The position numbers were made by a program, and so were the translations under genes. The notes below the pieces were generated by a model. It ran no database searches, was not told the origin of the DNA, and was given only the letters and a program-made list of their open reading frames with translations. A DNA stretch of 64,000 bases, taken from Variovorax sp. (GTDB taxonomy: Bacteria > Pseudomonadota > Gammaproteobacteria > Burkholderiales > Burkholderiaceae_C). The stretch covers positions 1 to 64,000 of the forward strand of contig JAGIAI010000003.1 in assembly GCA_017744935.1 (NCBI GenBank), read 5' to 3'. Below are positions 28,852 through 37,859 of the stretch, piece after piece; position 1 is the first letter of the stretch, and every line of letters begins with the position of its first letter.

Positions 28852-30513
28852 TCACCGGGTGCTGCACGAGTCCAAACCTAGCGGGAGGACATCTTTCTCA
28901 ACTATGACATTCCCACGTTGAATATTCCACTTGCCGTTGGCCCATAGCAGGAAGGTTGTATTTCGTGAAGAAATTTCATCGGGCCTATACAGCGTCTTCT
29001 TGACGCTTTCTCTAACTCCAACACCGCCGTCGGATCGGCGGCAAAGATGATCCCAACCACTTGCAAATGCGATTCTCGGGGTGTCGGAGGGATGGTAGAC
29101 CCTGAGGCCAAGCATCGCTTGAAGCTGACCCAACGACATGCCAATGAAGTGCTCACCAAATTGAGGGCGCCCATTGTCCGATCCGGGAAACCCTCCCACC
29201 ACAAGCAGGCTCGTGTCCGTCAAATCTCGGGAACGGTCGAGCAATTCGATAGCTGCTCGTGCGCGAGCCTCGTTCACGCGCACCTGAAGGTCATAGGCTG
29301 TGGCTTCGCTCTGGAGCGCATGAGCTTGCCACACGACCGTGATGGCCAGGACTGCGGCAAGCAGCGCACGAAACCTAGGCCGTATCGCTTCGGGAAGCGC
29401 GCGCCACACGGTCTCAAGTGCCGCTGCCAGGGCGAATGTGAACATCACGAACGGGACGTAGATGACGCGGCCGGTATGCCAGGGAATAGGAGATAGCAGA
29501 ATCGGAGCCAAGCTGACCAGGTAAGCGCCCCCAGAAATCAGCGCAACACCTGCAGCGAATGAAACAGAGTCTCGACGCAACGGGCTAAATGTCTCAAGCC
29601 AAGAGGTCGGACCGCTCGCTTTACCAAAAGCGCCATATGCGATGAGCATCGCAGCAAGAACCGCGATCATTGAAACCCAAGTGATCGCGACCCCAGCCGT
29701 TGAATAATACAGATCGCCGAATGGTGTTGTGCGAAACAACTGCGGCAGATACCTAAGATTCTCAAACAAATAGCGCGAACTGGCGGCATGCTCACCAGAA
29801 AGCCTGTTGTTCCCCTCTCTTGTCAAATAGATCAGAAGGAGGTTGCAGGCGATTGATGCAAACACCAACCCCAACAAGACTATGCGCCTTCGCCAGTTGA
29901 GCGAGAACATTAAAAACAACGCCAGCGCAAGAATAAGGGGACCAGCTTGCTCATGAATCCAAAACGAAAAGGCCATTAATACGCCACCAACGACCACAGC
30001 CGTCGCGGATGGCTGATCTTTTCTGCAGATCACCCAAGCACCCAGCATGGCAATCAAGGGAGCCAACGGATATTGACCGATATTGGATGGCCAAGCCACT
30101 GCCTCGTATGCATAGGGAAAAAACAAAAACACCCCGAACGCAATGAAGGCAGGACGCAACTCACCCAGCACTCTCTTGATGACCAATAGCATCAGAATGG
30201 CAAGCGCGCAGTGAAAAGATACGCCGATCAATCGAAGGGCCCACGTGTACTCTGATGCGCCAAAGACTATCGACATCAATGTCGTGTAGACAATCCTGTA
30301 GTAACCCCAAATGCTTCGATAGTATTGAGATGGAGCCCAATACCCAAACAATTGCTGTTCCTTGATCAGGTAGTAATCATCAAGAAATGGCACATTGTTG
30401 ACCAACAATTTCCGGGAAATTATCAGAAACAATGCAGCACACAGAAAAATAACAACAGCCGAGACTGGTACCTTTTGAAATGCCCTGAAAGTCGCTCTTT
30501 GAACCTGCAGCAT
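28852..30513 (-). CDS. Polytopic membrane glycosyltransferase, GtrII-like (O-antigen modification)
   Basis: 553 residues with roughly ten or more membrane segments and an acidic first loop (NNVPFLDDYYLIKEQQLFG) typical of GT-C fold enzymes; the C-terminal 130 residues are soluble and probably periplasmic. In phages such as SfV and SfII a serotype-specific Gtr protein transfers glucose from a lipid carrier to O-antigen in the periplasm. The gtrA flippase and gtrB bactoprenol transferase genes usually beside it are absent here. Base composition is visibly more AT-rich than its neighbours, suggesting transfer. The pairing with an adjacent O-acyltransferase supports surface modification. Confidence 0.65.
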   Translation of the reverse strand: MLQVQRATFRAFQKVPVSAVVIFLCAALFLIISRKLLVNNVPFLDDYYLIKEQQLFGYWAPSQYYRSIWGYYRIVYTTLMSIVFGASEYTWALRLIGVSFHCALAILMLLVIKRVLGELRPAFIAFGVFLFFPYAYEAVAWPSNIGQYPLAPLIAMLGAWVICRKDQPSATAVVVGGVLMAFSFWIHEQAGPLILALALFLMFSLNWRRRIVLLGLVFASIACNLLLIYLTREGNNRLSGEHAASSRYLFENLRYLPQLFRTTPFGDLYYSTAGVAITWVSMIAVLAAMLIAYGAFGKASGPTSWLETFSPLRRDSVSFAAGVALISGGAYLVSLAPILLSPIPWHTGRVIYVPFVMFTFALAAALETVWRALPEAIRPRFRALLAAVLAITVVWQAHALQSEATAYDLQVRVNEARARAAIELLDRSRDLTDTSLLVVGGFPGSDNGRPQFGEHFIGMSLGQLQAMLGLRVYHPSDTPRIAFASGWDHLCRRSDGGVGVRESVKKTLYRPDEISSRNTTFLLWANGKWNIQRGNVIVEKDVLPLGLDSCSTR

Positions 30514-30733
30514 TAGGAAATATTTTTCTGATCGATTTTGATGGATTGCACGCGCTCGCGCAGCGCGCGGGAAGTGTACCGGCCAACGTTTGGGCCAAGG
30601 CAGCGGGGGCGATCACCCCGGGCCCGTTCCTGCTCGCGAAGTAAGATGCGCGCCGCTTCAACCGGCAAGGGCCGCTTAGTAAGCTGCCGTCGAAGCACTT
30701 CGCTTGCGCGGCAGCACGGCATCAGAAAAGTCG

Positions 30734-32635
30734 ATGACGACCCCGCAACAAAGTCCTTCTCATCCAAAGTACCGTCCCGACATTGATGGTCTAAGAGCGA
30801 TCGCGGTCGTTTCCGTCGTTGCCTACCACGCCCTTCCCAGCCTGCTGCCCGGGGGCTTCATAGGGGTTGACATCTTCTTCGTGATCTCCGGCTTTCTGAT
30901 CACCACTATTCTTCTTCAGCAGCTGGAGACGGGGGATTTCAGTAGCCGCGGCTTCTATGAGCGACGCATCCGACGAATCTTCCCGGCGTTGATCGTCGTC
31001 CTACTAGCGGCGCTTGGGGCGGGGTGGTTCCTACTGCTGTCTGACGAGTACGCGGAACTCGGCAAGCAAACCGTCGGCGGCTCGGCCTTCGTGGCAAATC
31101 TCGTCTTCTGGGGCGAGTCGGGCTACTTCGACTCTGCAGCCGAGACCAAGCCTCTGCTGCACCTTTGGTCGCTCGGCATCGAGGAGCAGTTCTACATTTT
31201 CTGGCCGCTGTTGCTGGCCCTCGCTTGGCGGCGGCGCTGGCCGGTCGTGCGTGTGCTGTGGGCGTTGGCCGTTGTGTCGTTTTTGGTGAACGTGACAACG
31301 GTCCATCCTTTCCGAGAAGCTGCCTTCTATTCGCCAGCATCGCGCTTCTGGGAGTTGATGGTGGGCGGCATCCTGGCATGTATGAAGCATGCAAAACCCG
31401 TGGCCCGCGATGCGTGGCGTAGTCACGCGCAGTCGGTGCTGGGCCTGGGATTGATCGCTACAGGCCTAGTCGTGATGCGCAGCGATCGGGCTTTTCCGGG
31501 TTGGTGGGCCCTGTTGCCGACGCTCGGCGCGGCAAGTTGCATCGCGGCCGGACCGACAAGTGTGCTCAATCGATGGATTCTGGCGTGCCGGCCTATGGTG
31601 TGGATCGGCCTCATCAGCTATCCGTTGTACCTATGGCACTGGCCTCTGCTCGCGTTCCCGCGCATCGTCGAAAGTCAAACACCGCCGCAGTGGATCCGGC
31701 TTGCAGCAGCCACTGCATCATTTTTGCTGGCCTGGCTAACCTATGAGTTTCTTGAGAAAAGGATTCGCAATGGCCGCAGCCGATGGCCGCAGATCGTTTT
31801 CCTGGCGGGTTCGATGTCTGTCCTCGCTTGCATGGCCTTTCTGATTTATCAGCAAGACGGACTGCCATTTCGAAAGAGCGCTCAACTGCAAGCTGTCAAC
31901 GTAGGCGACATAGGACACGACACCTTCCATGAGTACTTAGAAGATCATTTCCATCCTTGCACGCCGATCAGCATCAGGCAGGAATCATTGACGTGGGGCA
32001 AGCACATTCGATGCTTTCAGTCAAAAGCCGACACGCCTATATCAATTGCGGTAGTGGGAGACTCTCACGCCGAACATCTATTTGTCGGATTGGCAGAGTC
32101 GGCACCAAATAAGAATATCTCCTACTACATTAGTGACTCAACGCCTTATATCGGCAACAAATCATTCGAGAGAATTTATAACCACGTTATTGGCGACCCC
32201 AACATCAACACCGTAGTGATCGCAGCCCTTTGGAAAGAGCGTCTTGGTCTGTATGGCCCCGAACTGAAAGCAACAATCGAGAGACTCACCGCTGCGAATA
32301 AAAATGTGTATCTCGTCGACGACGTCCCCTCGTTCTCTTTCGATCCGAAGAAATGCAAATTCGCCCGAGCATTCAGCAGCTCCGCAACCTGCAGCGAGCC
32401 ACGAGCTTTCTTTGACGCCTCTTACAAATACTATATGCCGGTTTTGGAATCGGCTATAGCCGGCAATTCAAGGGCAAAGATGCTCGACATCTCAGAGTAC
32501 CTTTGCGACGAAAAGATGTGCTCAATGACCAAAGAAGGTGAACTGCTCTACCGAGACAACCACCATTTGAACGTTCTCGGATCGAAATATATTGGGAAAA
32601 AAATGCTAGATAGCACTCCCTCGGTACTCCGGTAA
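30734..32635 (+). CDS. OafA-like O-acyltransferase with C-terminal SGNH domain
   Basis: 633 residues from the ATG at 30734 (a TTG ten codons upstream is possible). The acyltransferase-3 domain opens with RPDIDGLRAIAVVSVVAYH, containing the R-x10-H motif (Arg21, His32), and has about ten membrane helices up to residue 390. A SGNH domain follows with AVVGDSHAEHL (nucleophile Ser) and the DNHHLN Asp/His pair. Such proteins O-acetylate lipopolysaccharide or other surface sugars; phage versions change serotype. The C-terminal third is AT-rich, unlike core genes. It is divergent from the GtrII-like gene. Confidence 0.88.
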   Translation: MTTPQQSPSHPKYRPDIDGLRAIAVVSVVAYHALPSLLPGGFIGVDIFFVISGFLITTILLQQLETGDFSSRGFYERRIRRIFPALIVVLLAALGAGWFLLLSDEYAELGKQTVGGSAFVANLVFWGESGYFDSAAETKPLLHLWSLGIEEQFYIFWPLLLALAWRRRWPVVRVLWALAVVSFLVNVTTVHPFREAAFYSPASRFWELMVGGILACMKHAKPVARDAWRSHAQSVLGLGLIATGLVVMRSDRAFPGWWALLPTLGAASCIAAGPTSVLNRWILACRPMVWIGLISYPLYLWHWPLLAFPRIVESQTPPQWIRLAAATASFLLAWLTYEFLEKRIRNGRSRWPQIVFLAGSMSVLACMAFLIYQQDGLPFRKSAQLQAVNVGDIGHDTFHEYLEDHFHPCTPISIRQESLTWGKHIRCFQSKADTPISIAVVGDSHAEHLFVGLAESAPNKNISYYISDSTPYIGNKSFERIYNHVIGDPNINTVVIAALWKERLGLYGPELKATIERLTAANKNVYLVDDVPSFSFDPKKCKFARAFSSSATCSEPRAFFDASYKYYMPVLESAIAGNSRAKMLDISEYLCDEKMCSMTKEGELLYRDNHHLNVLGSKYIGKKMLDSTPSVLR

Positions 32636-32652
32636 GAACCCTACTCCAGAAC

Positions 32653-32681
32653 GCAGAAAGCCCCCAGCCCGAAGGCTGGGG
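32653..32681 (-). terminator. Terminator of the late (lysis) operon
   Basis: A CCCCAGCC / GGCTGGGG stem closed by a TTCG tetraloop on the reverse strand is followed by GCTTTC. It lies 21 nt after the Rz1 stop, at the end of the long leftward late transcript. It also separates it from the convergent acyltransferase. Confidence 0.7.
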
Positions 32682-32701
32682 ACTACTCGACGGGGCGACT
32701 A

Positions 32702-32941
32702 CTACCGCGATGGTGGCTGACCAGCTAGCGCCGCGGCACGACATTCTCGGTATGTGTTCCCTTGCTCTACCACCTTGGCGAGCAGCGCTCCCATCGAGTC
32801 ATCGAGCAGCGGCGTCGGGGGAGGACATGCCGCCACTATTAGCGGGCTCGGCTGGACGCCCTGTGATGGCCTGGTTGGCAAGCTGCATGCCTGAAGCAGG
32901 CACGCGGCAATCAGCATAGACAGTGTTGGTCTGAACCTCAC
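32702..32941 (-). CDS. Rz1-like outer-membrane spanin lipoprotein
   Basis: 79 residues with a signal sequence and lipobox LLQAC (lipidated Cys19), then a Pro-rich mature chain (PPPTPLL) as in Rz1 proteins. It overlaps the Rz gene by 143 nt in a different frame and extends 97 nt past it, the overlapping Rz/Rz1 layout. The pair links inner and outer membranes and fuses them at the last step of lysis. Confidence 0.88.
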   Translation of the reverse strand: MRFRPTLSMLIAACLLQACSLPTRPSQGVQPSPLIVAACPPPTPLLDDSMGALLAKVVEQGNTYRECRAAALAGQPPSR

Positions 32942-33161
32942 GTTGCACCCTCTGAACGATGGTTTGGTTGACGGGCTTCAGGGCAGCGATTGCCGCTGCA
33001 GTGCCCTGCATTGCTGCATCCCGCGTCTGCTGCCGAATCTGATCGTCGCTGACCTGCTTGGCGATCGCCTTGTCTTCACCGAGGCTCATGGCGTACCAGC
33101 CGGTGCCGGCAAGTGATGTACCCCAAGCAAGCGCGAAGGCGAGCAGTACGTAGGGGTTCAC
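32799..33161 (-). CDS. Rz-like inner-membrane spanin
   Basis: 120 residues from a GTG start that overlaps the endolysin stop (GTGA). An N-terminal membrane anchor (YVLLAFALAWGTSLAGTGWY) precedes a helical periplasmic segment and the typical C-terminal ADCRVPASGMQLANQAITG. The longer upstream frame is antiphase to the endolysin. It partners with the Rz1-like lipoprotein encoded within and beyond its 3' part. Confidence 0.85.
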   Translation of the reverse strand: MNPYVLLAFALAWGTSLAGTGWYAMSLGEDKAIAKQVSDDQIRQQTRDAAMQGTAAAIAALKPVNQTIVQRVQREVQTNTVYADCRVPASGMQLANQAITGRPAEPANSGGMSSPDAAAR

Positions 33162-33664
33162 AGCCTCATCCCGAGCGCAGAGCGCGCCTCGTCGTAGTAG
33201 CGGTTCCACGTCTCGCGACGGGGCTTGCCGGGCCGCCATGTCACGTCGGCGTAGAGCTTCCACGCGGCGTCATAGTCGCCGACCTCCGGCAGTGGGCCGG
33301 GCGCCCACCAGAGATTGAGCCGCGCGAAGCACAGAGCCAGCAAATCGTTCGTCTCCATGGCCGCCCAGATGCTTGTCCGGTCCCATGCCATGTCAAGTTC
33401 ATTGCAGACGCGATGCGCATGCCCACATGTCGCCGGATGGTTCATGACTCCCTTGACCGATCCGCCCTGCTCGAACTGCCAGAAGCCACGGGCCGGGCCA
33501 CCGCCCTGCTGCCGGCGAAACCGGAAACGAGATTCCTGCCGTCCGATCGTGAGCAGCATGAGCCGAGCGTTCGGCGTGTCCATCGGGAGCGGAAGCATTG
33601 CCAGCCCTGGACTCAGGATCTGCTTGATGACCTGATCGAGCGGCATGTTGGATGCAAGGTCCAT
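33158..33664 (-). CDS. Endolysin (lysozyme/transglycosylase-like)
   Basis: 168 residues from ATG at 33664. The segment LMLLTIGRQESRFRFRRQQG, with a candidate catalytic Glu in RQESRF, then GGGPARGFWQFEQGG, resembles lysozyme-fold muralytic enzymes of beta-proteobacterial phages. No signal peptide is seen, consistent with release through the holin encoded just upstream, whose stop shares a base with this start. Confidence 0.72.
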   Translation of the reverse strand: MDLASNMPLDQVIKQILSPGLAMLPLPMDTPNARLMLLTIGRQESRFRFRRQQGGGPARGFWQFEQGGSVKGVMNHPATCGHAHRVCNELDMAWDRTSIWAAMETNDLLALCFARLNLWWAPGPLPEVGDYDAAWKLYADVTWRPGKPRRETWNRYYDEARSALGMRL

Positions 33665-33924
33665 CACGCGCCCTCCCTGTTTTCGGCCGTGATCCCCTGC
33701 GCCTTCAGCCGCAGCGCAATGCTCACGACGAACGCGCCCGCGACCAGCCATGCTGGTTTGACGCCGATCGCAGAGAGCACAGAAGCCTTCTGGTCATCGC
33801 TGAGAATCAACCATGCCGGCGCGACCGCCGCGCAGAGCGTGTTCCAAAGTACGCAGGCCATCTGCCACGCCCTACGCCACTCCGGCACAAGCACCTTGTC
33901 GAAGTATTGGGTGATGAAGTTCAT
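33664..33924 (-). CDS. Holin
   Basis: 86 residues with two hydrophobic segments (WQMACVLWNTLCAAVAPAWL and AWLVAGAFVVSIALRL) and a charged C-terminus, located directly before the endolysin. Size, topology and order (holin-endolysin-Rz/Rz1) support the call. It would time host lysis by permeabilising the inner membrane. Confidence 0.75.
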   Translation of the reverse strand: MNFITQYFDKVLVPEWRRAWQMACVLWNTLCAAVAPAWLILSDDQKASVLSAIGVKPAWLVAGAFVVSIALRLKAQGITAENREGA

Positions 33925-33943
33925 GCAGACCTTTCAGACAAAG

Positions 33944-33965
33944 GAAAACCCGCACGCGGCGGGTT
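33944..33965 (-). terminator. Terminator-like hairpin inside the late operon
   Basis: AACCCGC and GCGGGTT (5-nt loop) followed on the reverse strand by TTTTCC, between the membrane protein gene and the holin. Passage through it may need antitermination. Confidence 0.5.
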
Positions 33966-33987
33966 GGGTGAGGGGATGTGATGAGGA

Positions 33988-34260
33988 CTACCGGGCGGCC
34001 TTCTTGTCGGCTTCGAGGTTCTCTACCCGATACCGCAAGATCGCGATCTCGCTCTGGACCGCGCCCTGTTGAGCGTTCCCTGCTTTGACGGTCGCCTTGA
34101 GTTCGGCCATGTCTTCGCGCATCTGGCCGACCTGGTAATAGGTGCTCACGAATGCCGCAGCGATGAGGCCCGCCACTCCCAGGAGCCATTGCAGAGGCAA
34201 TTTCATGTCGATGATTCGCAAGACCTTCGGAAGATCTCCGGGTTGAGTATCTGGCGGCAT
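33988..34260 (-). CDS. Small membrane protein with coiled coil, lysis-module neighbour
   Basis: 90 residues: one membrane segment (LQWLLGVAGLIAAAFVSTYY) followed by a coiled coil (QMREDMAELKATVKAGN, IAILRYRVENLEADKK). It lies between the tail-fibre assembly gene and the holin. Similar proteins occur beside phage holins and may be accessory or antiholin-like; this is inference from position. Confidence 0.6.
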   Translation of the reverse strand: MPPDTQPGDLPKVLRIIDMKLPLQWLLGVAGLIAAAFVSTYYQVGQMREDMAELKATVKAGNAQQGAVQSEIAILRYRVENLEADKKAAR

Positions 34261-34272
34261 TGCGATCCCGCC

Positions 34273-34734
34273 CTACCTGGGGGCCTTCGGCCAATCAACC
34301 GCGATCGGGAACCCAGCCTGCTGGTCGACGCGGCTGAGCGCCACGCGATATTGCTTCCACGCCTTCAGCGCAGCCAGTTCGACCGCCGTCGCCTCGTCGA
34401 GATCGACAGCATCTTGCAGGGGCGCGATGCGCAGTGACGCATTGGCCAGCAAGCCATCGCGTTGCGCGAGAACTTGATCAGCTGTGAGCACCGGAGGCTG
34501 TGGCGGCGGTCCAAAGGATTTGCCGTCGTAGGAATCGCCGAGCGCGACCACAGCGCCTGCAGGCACCGCGGCGAGCGCGGCAACGAAATCAGGGTGGAAA
34601 CGCTCGGCCAACGGCACGGCGCGCACGACTGGGGCCGGCGACGGGTTCTCCTCGGTCGGTGTGCCTGGAAACTCGATCTGGACGAACTCCTCGAAGAGTT
34701 CGATCACCACGCCGCCTTGAATGGATGCTCTCAT
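34273..34734 (-). CDS. Tail-fibre assembly (Tfa-like) chaperone
   Basis: 153 residues. The C-terminal block ALKAWKQYRVALSRVDQQAG, then FPIAVDWPKAP, is the signature of the caudoviral tail-fibre assembly family; the N-terminal half is variable. It follows the fibre gene immediately (stop and start adjacent). Such proteins help the fibre trimerise and may cap its tip. Confidence 0.75.
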   Translation of the reverse strand: MRASIQGGVVIELFEEFVQIEFPGTPTEENPSPAPVVRAVPLAERFHPDFVAALAAVPAGAVVALGDSYDGKSFGPPPQPPVLTADQVLAQRDGLLANASLRIAPLQDAVDLDEATAVELAALKAWKQYRVALSRVDQQAGFPIAVDWPKAPR

Positions 34735-35676
34735 TTACGCGTACTCCTCGATGATGACAATGCCGTCCATGCCAGCACCACCAGAGGTGCTGCCGCCGAA
34801 GCCGTTGTTGATGACAGCGCCACTGCCGCCGGCGCCGAAATTCACAGCATCGATGCCGGCCCCATTGCCTGCTGCGCCTGGGCCGCCGCCGCCGAAGATG
34901 GAATTTCCCCCGCAGCCACCGAGGCCCCCGTTTGCCGCGGCCGTGACGGAGAAAGTGGCCGTCGAGCCTGTGCCCTTGATCTGGAACAAGTTGGCTCCTG
35001 TCGCGACCACGTTGGAGCCATTGCCCGAAACGGAGGGCGGAACCTGATTCGCAAGCAGTCCGCCACCAATGCCGCCAGCGCAAGAGAGCAGCGAACCCAG
35101 CGAGCTGGTGCCGCCCGCATTCCCGCTGCCGCCCACCACCTTACTGCCGCCCAAACCGACTGTGACGACCTGCGAGGCCCCGATGGTCGCGGCAAGAATC
35201 AAGGACTCGCCGTAGGCACCCGCTCCACCGGGGGACCCAAGCGTAACGTTGCCTGCAGAGGGCAGCGACGGACCGCCGCCCGCGCCGCCACCTGCCTGTA
35301 CCTTGGCGATTGCAAAGCTCATGCTGGCGCCCGGCACATAGGTGCCTGCGCCTGTCGTGGTGTTCGAGCCTCCGTTGACGCTGACGTTCTGGACGCCGGC
35401 CACGCGTGTATAGATCAACTTGCGCAGCAGGCGGCCGGGCTTGTACAACAAGTTCAACGACGCCAGCAACTGGTTGTATGCCGTCTTGCTTGGGGTGACG
35501 CCGGCGGCGGTGAGGATATTGAGCAGTTCCTGCTGCAGCGCGTTGAACCACGAGGCTCGCATCAGAGTCGCGGTCTGACCGAGGGCGGGATTCCCCTCGG
35601 TCCACCAGCCGGGCGTCCCGGCGGCCTCCGGGGTTGGCATGACCGCTACTGCGGACGGATCGTCGATCGCAAACAT
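34735..35676 (-). CDS. Tail fibre with glycine-rich tip
   Basis: 313 residues. The N-terminal 90 residues (GWWTEGNPALGQTATLMRAS, FNALQQELLNILTAAG) match the virion-attachment part of short phage fibres. From about residue 120 the chain is dominated by Gly-rich turns (GGGAGGGPSLPSAG, GGCGGNSIFGGGGPGAAGNG), suggesting a polyglycine-sandwich or loop-rich receptor-binding tip. The C-terminus GMDGIVIIEEYA is common on glycine-rich tail proteins. It follows gp48 by 9 nt. Confidence 0.82.
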   Translation of the reverse strand: MFAIDDPSAVAVMPTPEAAGTPGWWTEGNPALGQTATLMRASWFNALQQELLNILTAAGVTPSKTAYNQLLASLNLLYKPGRLLRKLIYTRVAGVQNVSVNGGSNTTTGAGTYVPGASMSFAIAKVQAGGGAGGGPSLPSAGNVTLGSPGGAGAYGESLILAATIGASQVVTVGLGGSKVVGGSGNAGGTSSLGSLLSCAGGIGGGLLANQVPPSVSGNGSNVVATGANLFQIKGTGSTATFSVTAAANGGLGGCGGNSIFGGGGPGAAGNGAGIDAVNFGAGGSGAVINNGFGGSTSGGAGMDGIVIIEEYA

Positions 35677-35685
35677 TGAAGCTCC

Positions 35686-36282
35686 TTAGGTGTACGAGAA
35701 GATGAGGACGGTGTGCGCAGGCATCACCTCGCGCAGCTGGCACTCCAGCACCGTGTTGTTCCAATAGGCGAGCGGCTCGCCTGCCTGCGATACGCCGACC
35801 TGCGCGCGAACAACGGTGTGCAGCACGGTGTTGATTTGCCAGGCATGAGACCAGTCAGGACCATTGAGCGGGTCTCCCGCGCGCGAAAGCCCCACCCGCG
35901 CAGGACGGAACTCAGTGATCGTGATCTGGTAGCCCAGCGCCAGCGCGTAGGCGATGAAGTACGGAACGGACTGGCCGCCGAGCGCCTTAAACCGGGCCAC
36001 GACCTGCGCACGCCGCGCGGCAATGGTCGGGGAAGGTCCTGCGCACGGATCGGGCAGCCCGAGGGTCTCTTCCCACTCCGTCAGCAGCTCGATGGTCGAC
36101 GCGGGAAAGGCGTCGACGATCAGCTGGTTGGCACGCGCGTTCTGCTGTTCGTAAGTCGGCGCGAGCGCGCGCAGCGTCTTTGTTAGCACTGCCTCGGTAT
36201 CGCGAGGCCACACGCGCCCACGAGGCAGCAGCGCCTGTAGCGCCGTCAGATATTCTGCGGCGCTGTATTGAGGAGCACTCAT
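35686..36282 (-). CDS. Baseplate protein, Mu gp48 / YmfQ family
   Basis: 198 residues. The opening YLTALQALLPRGRVWPRD, the segment RRAQVVARFKALGGQS and the ending AHTVLIFSY are typical of the DUF2313 (Mu gp48, YmfQ) family. It lies directly after the gpJ homologue, as in Mu, and joins baseplate wedge to fibre. Confidence 0.88.
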   Translation of the reverse strand: MSAPQYSAAEYLTALQALLPRGRVWPRDTEAVLTKTLRALAPTYEQQNARANQLIVDAFPASTIELLTEWEETLGLPDPCAGPSPTIAARRAQVVARFKALGGQSVPYFIAYALALGYQITITEFRPARVGLSRAGDPLNGPDWSHAWQINTVLHTVVRAQVGVSQAGEPLAYWNNTVLECQLREVMPAHTVLIFSYT

Positions 36283-36285
36283 GGG

Positions 36286-37413
36286 CTACGGGTAGGTGAT
36301 GGTGCCCAGGACAGGCAACTGGCCGACCGTGGTCGTTATGTTTCCGCTCGGAGATGTGATGACGAAGCCCTGCACACCGGAAATGGCTGCAATGGCGGAT
36401 TCGATCAACGACAGCGCGACGGTGCCGCCCAGAGGCGAGCCATAAAGGAAAAAGACGCCCTGGATCGCGGCAGCGACGAGTGCGCGCGTTGCAAGGCTCG
36501 CACCCGTGAGGCCGGTGATGGTGAAATTGTTCGGCGCCGCAACGGGCGCCACGGAATACACAAGCGCCGTCGCCGGCCGCAGCGGGAAGATCGCATTCGC
36601 CACGATGAGCTGATCGCCGGTGGCGGCCGTGCCGCGCGGCTCGCCCGTAGCGACGCCATTTGTACCCTGAGGAAAGCCCCCGAAGGCCGCTTCGGCCTGG
36701 TCGAGCATCGTGTAGGCCACCACCGTTCCGACTCCGAAGCCGTTCGGGTTGCACCATGCCCGCGTCACGCCTGGCACGGCAAGGGCCCACTGCACGTAGT
36801 CGGTGACTGCGCCACCCTGCGGCGGGTTGCGATAGGCCGCCAACATGCGGCTGCGCAGGCTGTCGTCGTCCTCAAGATCTGCGCCGCCGGTGAAGGCCGT
36901 GGAGACCACGCCATTCGATTGGACGCCCGAAATAGCGGTCCCCAGGGTGAGCACGACTCCGACTGCAGCATTGCCAATGACACCGGTGAGCCCGGCAGGG
37001 TCCGCTGTCGCAGTGGCCGGTACGGCGACTGTGCCGCCCCCTCCGATGGTCCCCACCGCGGTCGTGCTGTAGGTGACGCCATCACCGCGCACGAGCTGCA
37101 CGCCGGAATTGACGACGGTGCCCGGGGCGCCGGTGAATGTGACGCTGCCACTCGCCTGTGCGGCCGGCTTGCGGGTCACGCCCTTCAGGCCGGCCCAGGC
37201 CTCGAGGAACTCGTCTTCAGCGGTGTAGGGCACCGCCATTTTGGCAATCCAGTCGAGATAGCCGTAATGCAGGTGCGCGAGGTTCGCCTGCACCTTGCCG
37301 GTGACGCCAAGGTTCGAGAAACGCAGCAGCGCATCGGAGCCCGGCAACGCCGCGGCGATGTCGCTGGCGACCTGCCCCTGCAGAGTGCTGAGTGTTGGAC
37401 GGGAATACGGCAT
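36286..37413 (-). CDS. Baseplate wedge protein J (Mu gp47 family)
   Basis: 375 residues from ATG at 37413, which overlaps the gp46 stop (TGATG). Motifs PYTAEDEFLEAWAGLKGVTR, GGADLEDDDSLRSRMLAAYR, NPPQGGAVTDYVQWAL and VPGVTRAWCNP are characteristic of baseplate J proteins. It forms the wedge that holds the hub in the contractile baseplate. Confidence 0.93.
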   Translation of the reverse strand: MPYSRPTLSTLQGQVASDIAAALPGSDALLRFSNLGVTGKVQANLAHLHYGYLDWIAKMAVPYTAEDEFLEAWAGLKGVTRKPAAQASGSVTFTGAPGTVVNSGVQLVRGDGVTYSTTAVGTIGGGGTVAVPATATADPAGLTGVIGNAAVGVVLTLGTAISGVQSNGVVSTAFTGGADLEDDDSLRSRMLAAYRNPPQGGAVTDYVQWALAVPGVTRAWCNPNGFGVGTVVAYTMLDQAEAAFGGFPQGTNGVATGEPRGTAATGDQLIVANAIFPLRPATALVYSVAPVAAPNNFTITGLTGASLATRALVAAAIQGVFFLYGSPLGGTVALSLIESAIAAISGVQGFVITSPSGNITTTVGQLPVLGTITYP

Positions 37414-37859
37414 CAGTTGATTCCTTGCCAGACGGAGGCGAAGTTCATCGCGACCACGGAGCCGTCCCGGCGGTTGGCGACCACCTGCGCGCCGAGCTGG
37501 CCGCGGGCGATCCAAGTCGTGTCAATGTCGAAGCGCGCGACCACGAGGTCGTCGACGAGCCACTGCAGGGCCTCGGCGATGTAGTCCTTCGCGCGCGCGG
37601 CGACTTCGGAGGTTTGCTTCTCGCGGGACAGGATCCAGAGCCGCGAGCCGATCGGGTAGCGCTCGCCGGCATCGCCCCACCAGCCGCGAGGGTCAGAGGT
37701 GCCGTCCGGGATCTCGTCGTCGGAATTGGCCACGCGATCGGTGAAGAGGCTGATCAGTACCGCAGTGATCAGGTCGTCGCCCTTCTTCAGATCGGCCCCG
37801 TCCATCACCCAATCGCCGCGGCCGAGTTCGGGCACCCAGACCGTTGTTGTGTCGCTCAT
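37413..37859 (-). CDS. Baseplate protein, Mu gp46 family
   Basis: 148 residues: DLITAVLISLFTDRVANSDD, RGWWGDAGERYPIGSRLWIL and SREKQTSEVAARAKDYIAEA match the phage GP46 family (W/gp25-like wedge). It overlaps the spike gene start by 4 nt and the gpJ start by 1 nt. Confidence 0.92.
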   Translation of the reverse strand: MSDTTTVWVPELGRGDWVMDGADLKKGDDLITAVLISLFTDRVANSDDEIPDGTSDPRGWWGDAGERYPIGSRLWILSREKQTSEVAARAKDYIAEALQWLVDDLVVARFDIDTTWIARGQLGAQVVANRRDGSVVAMNFASVWQGIN

